Shown: positions 9,199 to 16,913 of the stretch, in pieces | Layout of the letters: each line of letters starts with the position of its first letter | Position numbering within the stretch: position 1 is the stretch's first letter | Assembly (NCBI GenBank): GCA_900759665.1 | Contig: CAAEWE010000018.1 | Span: forward strand, 62,001 to 126,000 | Direction: 5' to 3' | Source of the DNA: Lachnospiraceae bacterium | GTDB taxonomy: Bacteria; Bacillota; Clostridia; Lachnospirales; Lachnospiraceae | Length of the DNA: 64,000 nt | Made by a program: the position numbers and the translations under genes | Notes under the pieces: generated by a model | Databases searched by the model: none | What the model saw: the letters and a program-made list of their open reading frames with translations, nothing else | Told to the model about the DNA's origin: nothing

Positions 9199-9270
9199 GC
9201 ACGAGTGGCTCAGTGGTGGAGTATCGCCTTGCCAAGGCGAGGGTCGCGGGTTCGAATCCCGTCTCGTGCT
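9199..9270 (+). tRNA. tRNA-Gly (anticodon GCC)
   Basis: A 72-base tRNA: acceptor GCACGAG (9199-9205) pairs with CTCGTGC (9263-9269), discriminator T9270 as usual for glycine. The anticodon arm TCGCC-TTGCCAA-GGCGA gives GCC. The T-arm is CGGG-TTCGAAT-CCCG. CCA is not encoded. A run of seven Ts starts at the discriminator base, so transcription may end right at the tRNA. The rest of the gap up to the next gene (9277-9417) is AT-rich with nothing I can identify. Confidence 0.97.
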
Positions 9271-9417
9271 TTTTTTGTACCCAAAAACAGGATGCCGTGG
9301 TTCGTGTTTATAGAAGTTTTATAAATATTTTTATTTTAATTCATTGCATTTTCTCTGTTTGCTAGTATGATTAAATTAAGAAATAATTATAGTGATTTAT
9401 GGATATGGAGGTGCCGT

Positions 9418-9825
9418 ATGCGGGATTGGTTTCGCCGGTTTATGCAGGGTCGTTATGGAGTAGACCACTTTTCTCATTTTTTGGTGATATTAGCGTTTCT
9501 ATTAATGTTTATTCAGTTGTTTATACATCATGATGTACTCCGGCTGATCATTAGTGCTCTGGTTATGATCATTTTGATCTTTTCCTACTACAGGACATTT
9601 TCCAGAAATCATTATCAGAGATACAAGGAAAATGAATGGTACTTACGATATCACAACCGTGTGAAGTATTTCTTTAGCAGAGAGCGGAATAATATGCAGC
9701 AGAGAAAGACGCACAAGATCTTCCGCTGCCCGAATTGCGGACAGAGTATCCGTGTCCCGAAGGGAAAAGGAAAGATTGCGATCACTTGTCCGATGTGCAA
9801 GACGGAATTTATCAAAAAGAGCTAA
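9418..9825 (+). CDS. Small membrane protein with C-terminal zinc ribbon
   Basis: A 135-residue protein, not recognised as a named family. After a basic N-terminus it has two closely spaced hydrophobic segments (FLVILAFLLMFIQLFI and LRLIISALVMIILIFSYY), a basic tyrosine-rich stretch, and a C-terminal zinc ribbon with CPNCGQ and CPMCKT. The ATG at 9418 is chosen over 9367 because GGAGGTG (9407-9413) is correctly placed only for 9418. It is 11 bases upstream of the DUF5685 gene and probably cotranscribed with it and the J-domain gene. The ribbon faces the cytosol if the hairpin topology is right. Confidence 0.7.
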   Translation: MRDWFRRFMQGRYGVDHFSHFLVILAFLLMFIQLFIHHDVLRLIISALVMIILIFSYYRTFSRNHYQRYKENEWYLRYHNRVKYFFSRERNNMQQRKTHKIFRCPNCGQSIRVPKGKGKIAITCPMCKTEFIKKS

Positions 9826-9836
9826 AGGATGATTTC

Positions 9837-10706
9837 ATGTTTGGGTATGTTATTCCGAATAAGAAAGAATTAAAGGTCAGGGAGCTGGAGGAGTATCAGG
9901 GCTGGTATTGCGGTCTCTGCCGGAGGCTGCAAAATGAGTATGGATTTTCCGGCAGATTATCGTTAAACTATGATATGACGTTTCTGGCGATGGTATTATC
10001 TTCCTTATATGATGCAGAACAAATGACCACATATGGAGGCTGTGTGGTACATCCTTTTCACAAAAGGAATAAAATCGACACGGTTTATGTATCTTATGCC
10101 GCATCCATGAATATTCTTTTGACATATTATAAATGTCTGGATGACTGGCAGGATGACCGGAATTTGATACGGGGCGCGTATGGTACAGTGCTGCATCTGG
10201 CAGGAAGGCGGGTTTCAAAGCAGTATCCGGAGCAGGCGGAGGTCATACAGCAGTGTCTTAAGGAACTGAAGCAGGCAGAGCTTCGCCGGGAGGCATCTCT
10301 GGATCTTGTTTCCGGGATCTTTGGCAGGATATGCGGGGCATTATTTGCACCGGAGAAGGATATCTGGTATCAGGATCTGTATCATATGGGATTTTATCTG
10401 GGAAAATACATTTATCTGCTGGATGCCTGGGATGATCTGGAGGAGGATTTCCGTAAGGGGAGCTATAATCCGTTTCTGGCGATGGACAGGCAGATACAGG
10501 ATATAGGAGTGGAAAAGGGCAGCCGGAAAGAATACGTCCGGCAGGTTCTTACAGAAATGATATCAAGAGCCTGTTATCACTTTGAGAGACTTCCGGTGGT
10601 AGATAATGTGGAGATTTTACGTAATATACTATATTCCGGAGTCTGGATGAAATTTGATTCCGGGAAAAGCAGAACGGATAAAAAGGAATGGAGAGAGGAA
10701 GGATGA
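9837..10706 (+). CDS. DUF5685 family protein with two Asp-rich motifs
   Basis: A 289-residue protein of a family known mostly from Clostridia and without assigned function (DUF5685, recognised from MFGYVIPNKKELKVRE and GWYCGLCRRL). Two acidic motifs stand out: DDWQDD at 102-107 and DAWDDLEED at 196-204. Their spacing, about 95 residues in a helical protein, recalls the DDxxD pair of isoprenoid synthase folds, although basic substrate-binding residues cannot be judged by eye. ATG 9837 has AAAGGATG upstream; an upstream in-frame extension to 9735 lies inside the previous gene and is rejected. Its TGA overlaps the ATG of the J-domain gene (ATGA), a sign of coupled translation. Confidence 0.75.
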   Translation: MFGYVIPNKKELKVRELEEYQGWYCGLCRRLQNEYGFSGRLSLNYDMTFLAMVLSSLYDAEQMTTYGGCVVHPFHKRNKIDTVYVSYAASMNILLTYYKCLDDWQDDRNLIRGAYGTVLHLAGRRVSKQYPEQAEVIQQCLKELKQAELRREASLDLVSGIFGRICGALFAPEKDIWYQDLYHMGFYLGKYIYLLDAWDDLEEDFRKGSYNPFLAMDRQIQDIGVEKGSRKEYVRQVLTEMISRACYHFERLPVVDNVEILRNILYSGVWMKFDSGKSRTDKKEWREEG

Positions 10707-11359
10707 TCGATCCGTATCAGGTTTTAGGTGTTCCACGGAGTGCCTCTGACAGCGAGATAAAAAAAGCATATCGGACGCTGAGCCGGAAATATCATCCGGA
10801 TGCCAATATCAATAATCCTCATAAGGACGAAGCGGAGGAGAAGTTTAAAGAACTGCAGCAGGCATATCAGCAGATCATTAATGAGAGAGAACATGGTGGC
10901 TCCGGGAGTGGCAGCTATTATGGTGCCGGTGGTTCCGGTTACGGAGGGTTTCAGGGATTTAACGGAGGCTTCCGGACGGAGGGACAGAGTGAAGAGTATG
11001 TGATGCATTTAAAATCTGCTGCAACATATATTCAGAATCATTACTATAATGATGCGATCAATGTACTGAATCAGATGCAGGAAAGAACCGGGCAGTGGTA
11101 TTATCTCAGTGCCGTAGCCAATATGGGACTGGGAAACAATCTGATGGCACTGGAGTATGCGAGACAGGCGGTGATGCAGGAGCCTTATAACCAGCAGTAT
11201 CAGCAGCTGGTAAGGATTCTGGAGTCGGGAGGCACATGGTATCAGGGGATGCAGCGGAATTACCAGCCGGCTTCCGGATGCAGCTCGGATCTTTGTATGT
11301 ATCTTTGTATCGGCGATATGTTCTGTAATCTTTGTTTTGGCAGAGGATATTACTGCTGA
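10703..11359 (+). CDS. J-domain (DnaJ-like) protein with Gly-rich linker and Cys-rich tail
   Basis: A 218-residue DnaJ-like co-chaperone. Residues 1-60 form a J domain with the HPD motif at 31-33, which stimulates DnaK ATPase. A glycine-rich linker follows, then a helical TPR-like region (YYNDAINVLNQM, LMALEYARQAV), and a C-terminal tail with seven cysteines (CSSDLCMYLCIGDMFCNLC...). It lacks the zinc fingers and CTD of true DnaJ, so it is a class C J-protein. The ATG at 10703 overlaps the previous stop and has GAGAGGAAGG before it; the ATG at 10688 lacks this. The client is unknown; the coupled DUF5685 protein is a candidate partner. Confidence 0.85.
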   Translation: MIDPYQVLGVPRSASDSEIKKAYRTLSRKYHPDANINNPHKDEAEEKFKELQQAYQQIINEREHGGSGSGSYYGAGGSGYGGFQGFNGGFRTEGQSEEYVMHLKSAATYIQNHYYNDAINVLNQMQERTGQWYYLSAVANMGLGNNLMALEYARQAVMQEPYNQQYQQLVRILESGGTWYQGMQRNYQPASGCSSDLCMYLCIGDMFCNLCFGRGYYC

Positions 11360-11434
11360 TAAAGTGCTATACAAAGGACAAATTTGTGTCTGTAGACCCT
11401 GATTTGCAGGCTGAGAAAGGAATGTAGGATTCAT

Positions 11435-11680
11435 ATGAGGGAAATGCGTTTTAAGATGGAACGTCCCGGTCTGGTCAAGGCCGGAGACGCAGTCAATGTT
11501 ACAGAAAAGAAAACAGCGTTAAACTATAGTTATATTATTAACCCGGCAGTGGCTATGTCCGGTTGTTATAAGCTGCCACAGCGTCTGAAAACTCTGGATG
11601 GTGTGGTGAAGGATGTAGAGAAAACGGAGCGGGGCTATTATGTGATCGTAGAGTTTGACGAGGATCCGATAGTAGATTAA
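11435..11680 (+). CDS. Unrecognised 81-residue protein
   Basis: A short acidic-ended protein with no signal peptide, membrane segment or motif that I recognise. It contains KMERPGLVKAGDAVNV, a GVVKDVEKTERGYYVIVEF segment that looks like a small beta-barrel strand pattern, and an acidic end (DEDPIVD). It has a plausible RBS (AGGAATGTAGGA) and is 17 bases upstream of the next gene, with which it probably forms an operon. It could be a small OB- or SH3-like protein, but this is a guess. Confidence 0.55.
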   Translation: MREMRFKMERPGLVKAGDAVNVTEKKTALNYSYIINPAVAMSGCYKLPQRLKTLDGVVKDVEKTERGYYVIVEFDEDPIVD

Positions 11681-11697
11681 AGGAGGAATGCAGAGAG

Positions 11698-12324
11698 ATG
11701 ATTACATTTGAGAGAACATCTGTGATGAACATGGAAAATGCCATGCGTGGTGCCAGAAATCCATTAAACAGCTGGGCGAGAGGTGACAGCTATGTCAATG
11801 ATAAGGGAGAATTCATTTTTGGGGAAAATGATCTGCAGCTGGCAAAAAGGCTGTGTCAGGCAGGAAATGACCACCGCAAATTTATCCGCCAGATCTTTAT
11901 TACGGTAGATATTACCGCACCAATTTACTGGTGGAAGGAGTATGACACTTATAAGGTTGGTACGGTAGCCAATTCCACAAGCACTATGCATAAGATTCAC
12001 AGCAAGCCTTTTGAAAGAGCGGATTTCAGTATGGATCATATGGTGCCGGAGGCGGAGACACAGATGGATCAGATGATCGATTGTCTGGAGCAGATCCGTT
12101 TGAAATATATGGAGACAAAGGATAAGGCTCTCTGGTACAGCATGATCCAGCTTTTGCCGGAAAGCTATCACCAGATGAGGACATGCACTATGTCCTATGA
12201 AAATGCGATCGCTATGTACCGTGCCCGTCATGGTCACAAGCTGCAGGAATGGCACACCTTCTGTAACTGGGTTTGTGAGCTTCCGTATTTTCAGGAGCTT
12301 TTCCCAGAGGTGGTAGAGGTATAA
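11698..12324 (+). CDS. Unrecognised 208-residue protein, phage-like family
   Basis: A soluble 208-residue protein, start ATG 11698 after AGGAGGAATGCAG. Distinct blocks are DHRKFIRQIFITVDITAPIYWWKEYDTYK, HKIHSKPFERADF, LLPESYHQMRT and HKLQEWHTFCNWVCELPYF. I recall similar hypothetical proteins in clostridial genomes and phages but no function. The aromatic ITAPIYWWKEYDTYK region and the RTCTMSYENAIAMY stretch faintly recall flavin-dependent thymidylate synthase, but the RHRxxS signature is absent, so I do not make that call. Base composition is like its neighbours, with no sign of recent transfer. Confidence 0.6.
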   Translation: MITFERTSVMNMENAMRGARNPLNSWARGDSYVNDKGEFIFGENDLQLAKRLCQAGNDHRKFIRQIFITVDITAPIYWWKEYDTYKVGTVANSTSTMHKIHSKPFERADFSMDHMVPEAETQMDQMIDCLEQIRLKYMETKDKALWYSMIQLLPESYHQMRTCTMSYENAIAMYRARHGHKLQEWHTFCNWVCELPYFQELFPEVVEV

Positions 12325-12350
12325 TAATAAACAAGAAATCGCAGGATATA

Positions 12351-12415
12351 ATGAGCCCTAAAGGGCTCATATTAGGAGTTTCTCCGAAACTCCGTCATGC
12401 GCAAAAATCATGCGC
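12351..12415. repeat. Intergenic structured element: two perfect hairpins plus a direct repeat
   Basis: ATGAGCCCT (12351-12359) and AGGGCTCAT (12362-12370) form a 9-bp stem with a 2-base gap; GGAGTTTC (12375-12382) and GAAACTCC (12386-12393) form an 8-bp stem with a 3-base loop; TCATGCGC occurs at 12395-12402 and again at 12408-12415 separated by AAAAA. The block lies between two genes and could be a REP- or MITE-like dispersed element or a structured leader of the thioesterase gene. No T run follows either hairpin. Confidence 0.6.
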
Positions 12416-12467
12416 TATATACAAATCTATGATAAGATATATCCGGCTGCGTAGAAAGGACAAAAAT

Positions 12468-12857
12468 ATGTTAGAGGTAGGATTAAAGGGTCATCAGGAG
12501 ATGACAGTAACAGATCAGTTTACAGCAAAAACCATGGGAAGCGGTGTGATGGATGTATTCGCAACACCGGCAATGCTTGCTTTGATGGAAAAGACTGCAT
12601 TTATGAGTGTAGCAGATCACCTGAATGAAGGCTGTGGCACTGTGGGAACCCGTGTGGAGATTGAACATGTAGCATCTTCTCCGATCGGCATGAAGATCAC
12701 ATGTGACAGTGAATTGACCGCTATCGAGGGACGTAAGCTTGTATTTAAGGTGGAGGCGTATGATTCCAAGGGGCTGATCGGTAAGGGAACTCATGAGAGA
12801 TTTATTATTGAAAGTGAGAAGTTCCAGGAGAAGACAAACCGTAAGCTGGAGCAGTAA
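12468..12857 (+). CDS. FlK-like acyl-CoA thioesterase (hotdog fold)
   Basis: A 129-residue hotdog-fold protein like fluoroacetyl-CoA thioesterase FlK and its many relatives in anaerobes. Family features include the opening MLEVGLKG, VTDQFTAKTMGSG, PAMLALMEKTA (central helix), GCGTVGTRVEIEHVASSPIG and the terminal GKGTHERFIIE. Such proteins hydrolyse short or unwanted acyl-CoAs in the cytosol; the substrate here is unknown. It sits tail-to-tail with the butyryl-CoA:acetate CoA-transferase gene, so a link to short-chain acyl-CoA metabolism is possible. ATG 12468 has AGAAAGGA upstream; the longer in-frame extension to 12351 runs through the hairpin element and is rejected. Confidence 0.75.
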   Translation: MLEVGLKGHQEMTVTDQFTAKTMGSGVMDVFATPAMLALMEKTAFMSVADHLNEGCGTVGTRVEIEHVASSPIGMKITCDSELTAIEGRKLVFKVEAYDSKGLIGKGTHERFIIESEKFQEKTNRKLEQ

Positions 12858-12986
12858 GCGGCAGATCAGAAGCGGTGAAAACTGTTTAGGTTAGGAAATT
12901 CAAAAAGGATTCTTATTTTAAAAACAAGATTTTACGACAGTAAAATAGAAAAAAACAAATAAAAAGCAAATAAAAATAAAAAGCAA

Positions 12987-13028
12987 ATAAAACAGAGGTA
13001 TCCGCTGAAATGGACGCCTCTGTTTTAT
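12987..13028. terminator. Bidirectional terminator between convergent genes
   Basis: A perfect 12-bp stem, ATAAAACAGAGG (12987-12998) with CCTCTGTTTTAT (13017-13028), gives T-rich 3' ends on both strands. It separates the thioesterase gene (+) from the CoA-transferase gene (-). An A-rich stretch with repeats of AAAAAGCAAATAAA lies just before it. Confidence 0.85.
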
Positions 13029-13080
13029 CTTGTTTAAGATATCAAATGTTATGCTTTGTTTTGATAAGAAAAAACGATGA

Positions 13081-14424
13081 TTATCGTTTGTTACTGTTTC
13101 TCCAGATATGAAGCTTGTCTGCTTCCGCAATCAGCTGGTCGCGGAAATCAGGATGTGCCACAGAGATCAGAGCCTCAGCCTTCTGCCAGGTTGATAAGCC
13201 CTTGAGATTTACGATACCGTACTCAGTAACAAAATAGTGGATATTTGCTCTGGTGTCGGTAACAATGGAACCATTGTCAAGGGTTGGCTTGATACGTGAT
13301 GTTACAGTACCGTCCTTTGCCTTGAAGGTAGAAGACATACAGATAAAGCTCTTACCGCCATTGGAGAGATAAGCACCCAGTACAAAGTCGAGCTGTCCGC
13401 CTGCACCGCTGATGTGCTTGATGCCGGCTGACTCTGCATTGACCTGTCCGAAAAGATCGATATCAACGGCATTGTTGATGGACATAAAATTATCCAGTGC
13501 AGAGATGGAACGGATATCGTTGGTGTATTCTACAGGAGCTGCCATACAAGCCGGATTATTATTCAGATAATCATAAAGCTTTTTGGTTCCGGCTGCAAAT
13601 CCGTATACCTGACGTCCTTTATCAATGTTCTTTCTCATACCGGTGATCTTGCCGGCTTTGGCGATATCTACAAAGGCATCTACATACATCTCGGTATGGA
13701 CACCCAGATCCTTCAGATCAGACTCTGCGATCAGGGAACCAACGGCATTTGGCATACCGCCGATACCAAGCTGCAGACAGGCACCGTCCGGAATCTCATT
13801 CACAATATATTTGGCTACGGCATGGTCGATATCTGTTGCTGCACCGCCACCGCCAAGCTCGTAAAGATCTGTGTTGGAGCCTTCTACGATCAGGTCTACA
13901 TCATTGATGCTGACACAGTTGTCAAATCCACCCAGGCAGATTGGCATATTCTGGTTGACCTCAACAATTACCTTTTTGGCGGAACGGATACAAGCCATTG
14001 CATGGGAAGGACTTGGTCCGAGATTGAAGTATCCGTGTTCATCCATTGGTGCTACCTGAAGCATCGCTACATCCGGCGGAGTCTGGGAATCGCGGTAATA
14101 TCTCGGAAGCTCAGAGTAACGGATCGGAGCGTAGAAACTAAAGCCTTTTGCGATTGCTTTACGCTCGATGCCACCCATATGCCAGGAATTCCAGGCAAAG
14201 TGAGCTGCGGGATCATCGATCTTGAAAATTTCCGGTTCTTTCATTAAAATTCCGCCGCGGATATTGACATCCGTAAGCTCCGGCATGCGTTTTGCAAGTG
14301 CTTTATCGAGATCGATAACGGTGGTAGCCGCCCAGCCGTAATCAACCCAGTCACCAGATTTGATCTCGCGTACTGCATCATCGGCACTGACAAGTTTCTT
14401 AGAGTACATTTCTCTGTAATCCAT
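13081..14424 (-). CDS. but: Butyryl-CoA:acetate CoA-transferase
   Basis: A 447-residue family I CoA-transferase that moves CoA from butyryl-CoA to acetate, giving butyrate and acetyl-CoA, the last step of butyrate formation in many gut Lachnospiraceae. Blocks such as SGDWVDYGW, FAWNSWHMGGIERKAI, GACLQLGIGGMPNAVGSLIA and ISGAGGQLDFVLGAYLS match, from memory, Roseburia/E. rectale But closely. The catalytic glutamate is E245 in GVHTEMYVDAF. The start used is the ATG at 14424, because GGAGG lies just before it; the ATG at 14436 reads through that RBS. It is divergent from the thl-etfA operon that makes its substrate. A 4-hydroxybutyrate CoA-transferase is the main alternative. Confidence 0.88.
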   Translation of the reverse strand: MDYREMYSKKLVSADDAVREIKSGDWVDYGWAATTVIDLDKALAKRMPELTDVNIRGGILMKEPEIFKIDDPAAHFAWNSWHMGGIERKAIAKGFSFYAPIRYSELPRYYRDSQTPPDVAMLQVAPMDEHGYFNLGPSPSHAMACIRSAKKVIVEVNQNMPICLGGFDNCVSINDVDLIVEGSNTDLYELGGGGAATDIDHAVAKYIVNEIPDGACLQLGIGGMPNAVGSLIAESDLKDLGVHTEMYVDAFVDIAKAGKITGMRKNIDKGRQVYGFAAGTKKLYDYLNNNPACMAAPVEYTNDIRSISALDNFMSINNAVDIDLFGQVNAESAGIKHISGAGGQLDFVLGAYLSNGGKSFICMSSTFKAKDGTVTSRIKPTLDNGSIVTDTRANIHYFVTEYGIVNLKGLSTWQKAEALISVAHPDFRDQLIAEADKLHIWRNSNKR

Positions 14425-14561
14425 GATTTCCTCCATTCCGTGATGAAATTAAGATCATCACATATGATTATTTAGATGTACTGCATAAAAGCAGTTGTAC
14501 AAAATAGCTTGTTTCTGAGAAAACTTTTCATTTGCTTTGTACATTCTACACATATAAATAT

Positions 14562-14591
14562 AGAATAACACTTTTATATATCGTGCGTCAA
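14562..14591 (-). promoter_or_regulatory. Candidate promoter of but
   Basis: Read on the - strand: TTGACG (14586-14591), 18-base spacer, TATTCT (14562-14567). It would give a leader of about 130 bases. Sequence match only. Confidence 0.4.
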
Positions 14592-14671
14592 ATGTAAAAT
14601 ACTTTCAGAAGGGAAGATGGGGAACGGTGTCGCCTGTTTGTGCGGTTTGCACGGGAATGTCGGAAAAAGGC

Positions 14672-14700
14672 TTGCCATTTTTGGAAGTTTGATATATCAT
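14672..14700 (+). promoter_or_regulatory. Candidate promoter of the thl-etfA operon
   Basis: TTGCCA (14672-14677), 17-base spacer, TATCAT (14695-14700), placing transcription start near 14707 and leaving a leader of about 115 bases before the thl start. Confidence 0.5.
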
Positions 14701-14822
14701 TGAGGGTAGTTAGGTCACTAATGTGATTAATAACGATAAAAATAGTACATACATTTTTCGTCATTTTTCACAATCTGCTCAGCAGAGAAGTGGTCATAAA
14801 AAAAGAAGGAGGATTTTTTATT

Positions 14823-16019
14823 ATGGCAAAGAAAATTGTTTTGGCAGGCGCTTGTCGTACCGCTATCGGAAAGATGGGTGGAGGTCTCAGTAAGACTCCG
14901 GCTCCTGTATTAGGATCTGTAGTAATTAAGGAGGCTCTCAACAGAGCTGGTGTTCCGGCTGATCAGGTTGATCATGTATACATGGGCTGTGTTATCCAGG
15001 CAGGTCTTGGTCAGAACGTAGCACGTCAGGCATCTATCAAGGCAGGACTTCCTGTTGAGACACCTGCTGTTACAGTTAACGTAGTGTGTGGTTCCGGTCT
15101 GAACTGTGTCAATATGGCAGCCCAGATGATCGAGGCAGGAGATGCTGACATCGTTGTTGCTGGTGGTATGGAGAATATGTCTATGGCTCCTTACGCTATG
15201 ATGCAGGGTCGTTACGGATACCGTATGAACAATGGCAAGCTCGTTGATACCATGGTAAACGATGCTCTCTGGGATGCATTCAACCAGTATCATATGATGA
15301 TCACAGCAGAGAATGTTGCTGATGAGTGGGGTCTTACCCGTGAAGAGCTTGATGAGTTTGCAGCAAACAGCCAGCAGAAGTGCGAGGCAGCGATTGCAGC
15401 AGGCAAGTTTGATGATGAGATCGTACCTGTTCAGACAGGTGTTGACCGCAAGACAAAAGAGCCGATCATCTTCTCTAAGGATGAGGGTCCACGTCCTGGT
15501 ACAACAGCAGAAGGTCTTTCTAAACTGAAATGCTGCTCCGGTAAAGAGGGCGGTGTTGTTACAGCCGGTAATGCATCCGGTATCAACGATGGTGCAGCAG
15601 CAGTTGTTGTTATGACAGAAGAGAAGGCAAAAGAGCTTGGTGTTAAGCCAATGGCTACATTCATAGCAGGAGCACTTGGTGGTGTTCGTCCTGAGATCAT
15701 GGGTGTTGGTCCTGTTGCTTCTACAAAGAAAGTTCTTGCTAAGACAGGTTTTACAATTGATGACATTGATCTTATCGAGGCAAACGAGGCATTTGCAGCA
15801 CAGTCTGTAGCAGTTGCAAGAGACTTAAACTTCGATATGTCTAAGGTAAACAAAAACGGTGGTGCTATCGCACTTGGACATCCTGTTGGAGCTTCCGGAT
15901 GCCGTATCCTTGTTACACTTCTTCATGAGATGCAGAAAGAGGGAGCAAACAGAGGTCTTGCTACTCTTTGTATCGGTGGTGGAATGGGCTGTTCTACAAT
16001 CGTTGAAGCTTACAAATAA
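14823..16019 (+). CDS. thl: Acetyl-CoA acetyltransferase (thiolase)
   Basis: A 398-residue biosynthetic thiolase condensing two acetyl-CoA to acetoacetyl-CoA, first step of the butyrate pathway. Active-site residues are the nucleophile C89 in NVVCGSG, H353 in GHPVGASG and C383 in CIGGGMG. The ATG at 14823 follows AAGGAGG at 14806-14812; an in-frame GTG at 14790 would read through this RBS and is rejected. First gene of a six-gene operon in pathway order. Codon use is strongly shifted to CTT, GGT, GTT and GCT, as expected for very highly expressed fermentation genes. Confidence 0.97.
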   Translation: MAKKIVLAGACRTAIGKMGGGLSKTPAPVLGSVVIKEALNRAGVPADQVDHVYMGCVIQAGLGQNVARQASIKAGLPVETPAVTVNVVCGSGLNCVNMAAQMIEAGDADIVVAGGMENMSMAPYAMMQGRYGYRMNNGKLVDTMVNDALWDAFNQYHMMITAENVADEWGLTREELDEFAANSQQKCEAAIAAGKFDDEIVPVQTGVDRKTKEPIIFSKDEGPRPGTTAEGLSKLKCCSGKEGGVVTAGNASGINDGAAAVVVMTEEKAKELGVKPMATFIAGALGGVRPEIMGVGPVASTKKVLAKTGFTIDDIDLIEANEAFAAQSVAVARDLNFDMSKVNKNGGAIALGHPVGASGCRILVTLLHEMQKEGANRGLATLCIGGGMGCSTIVEAYK

Positions 16020-16040
16020 TTAAAAAGGAGATACACTACT

Positions 16041-16829
16041 ATGGATTTCATTTTATATGAAGCAGATGGTGCTGTTGCAACCATCACGATCAATCGTCCA
16101 AAGGCACTCAATGCTCTGAACAGCCAGGTTCTTGATGAACTGGATCAGACACTGGATGCGATCGATCTGGATACGGTAAGATGCGTGATCCTGACAGGCG
16201 CAGGAGACAAGTCTTTTGTTGCAGGTGCTGATATCGGAGAGATGAGCACACTGACAAAGGCAGAGGGAGAGGCTTTCGGTAAGAAAGGAAACGATGTATT
16301 CCGCAAGCTTGAGACTCTTCCAATCCCTGTGATCGCTGCAGTAAATGGCTTCGCTCTTGGTGGCGGCTGTGAGATTTCTATGAGCTGCGATATCCGTATC
16401 TGCTCTGAGAATGCAATGTTTGGTCAGCCGGAGGCTGGTCTTGGTATCACACCTGGCTTCGGTGGTACACAGAGACTTGCAAGAACTGTTGGTGTAGGTA
16501 TGGCTAAGCAGTTGATCTATACTGCACGCAATATCAAGGCTGACGAGGCATACAGAATCGGTCTTGTAAATGCAGTTTATCCACAGGAGGAGCTGATGGA
16601 GCAGGCAAAGAAGATGGCATCTACCATCGCAAAGAACGCTCCGATCGCTGTCCGCAACTGCAAGAAGGCGATCAACGATGGTCTTCAGGTAGATATCGAT
16701 CAGGCTATCGTGATCGAGGAGAAGCTTTTTGGTGACTGTTTCGAGACAGAGGACCAGAAGGCAGGAATGGGCAACTTCCTGGCTCCAAAGGAGCAGAAGG
16801 TAAAGGTTGTACCTTTCAAGAACTGCTAG
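16041..16829 (+). CDS. crt: 3-hydroxybutyryl-CoA dehydratase (crotonase)
   Basis: A 262-residue enoyl-CoA hydratase family enzyme that dehydrates 3-hydroxybutyryl-CoA to crotonyl-CoA. The two catalytic glutamates are in place: E111 in GGGCEISMSCD and E131 in QPEAGLGITPGFGGTQRL. The oxyanion-hole segment SFVAGADIGEM (58-68) is also seen. It follows thl by 21 bases with an AAAAAGGAGA RBS. Short-chain specificity is inferred from the operon. Confidence 0.95.
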   Translation: MDFILYEADGAVATITINRPKALNALNSQVLDELDQTLDAIDLDTVRCVILTGAGDKSFVAGADIGEMSTLTKAEGEAFGKKGNDVFRKLETLPIPVIAAVNGFALGGGCEISMSCDIRICSENAMFGQPEAGLGITPGFGGTQRLARTVGVGMAKQLIYTARNIKADEAYRIGLVNAVYPQEELMEQAKKMASTIAKNAPIAVRNCKKAINDGLQVDIDQAIVIEEKLFGDCFETEDQKAGMGNFLAPKEQKVKVVPFKNC

Positions 16830-16913
16830 TTTGATCCGTAAGGATTATCATACAAGGGAGAGGCAGGCGTTTACCGGCTGCTTCTCCAAATAAAAAAATG
16901 GAGGTTATAGACA

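Larger units (their letters stand above)
14425..14822. other. 398-bp divergent control region between but and thl
   Basis: No gene is seen here. It holds a candidate promoter for each side (separate entries), an 8-bp inverted repeat TGTACAAA (14496-14503)/TTTGTACA (14536-14543) in the but leader, and a TCAC-TAAT-GTGA motif at 14716 just after the thl promoter. No clear Rex-type operator with two full half-sites could be found by eye. Confidence 0.6.

Noticed and set aside
9129..9365. A 78-codon + strand frame over the tRNA-Gly region
   Set aside because: It begins in the tRNA promoter and runs through the tRNA itself; no coding features.
11698..12324. Assignment of the 208-residue protein as flavin-dependent thymidylate synthase
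   Set aside because: A vague resemblance in the RTCTMSYEN region, but the RHRxxSxNxxSxRY signature is absent.
12945..12990. Short A-rich repeats of AAAAAGCAAATAAA before the bidirectional terminator
   Set aside because: Low-complexity sequence in a convergent intergenic gap; no sign of function beyond the adjacent terminator.
14701..14790. Possible Rex (redox) operator upstream of thl
   Set aside because: Only TGTGATTAAT-like half-site fragments are visible; a full inverted TTGTTAA-type or TTGTGA-type site is not present by eye.
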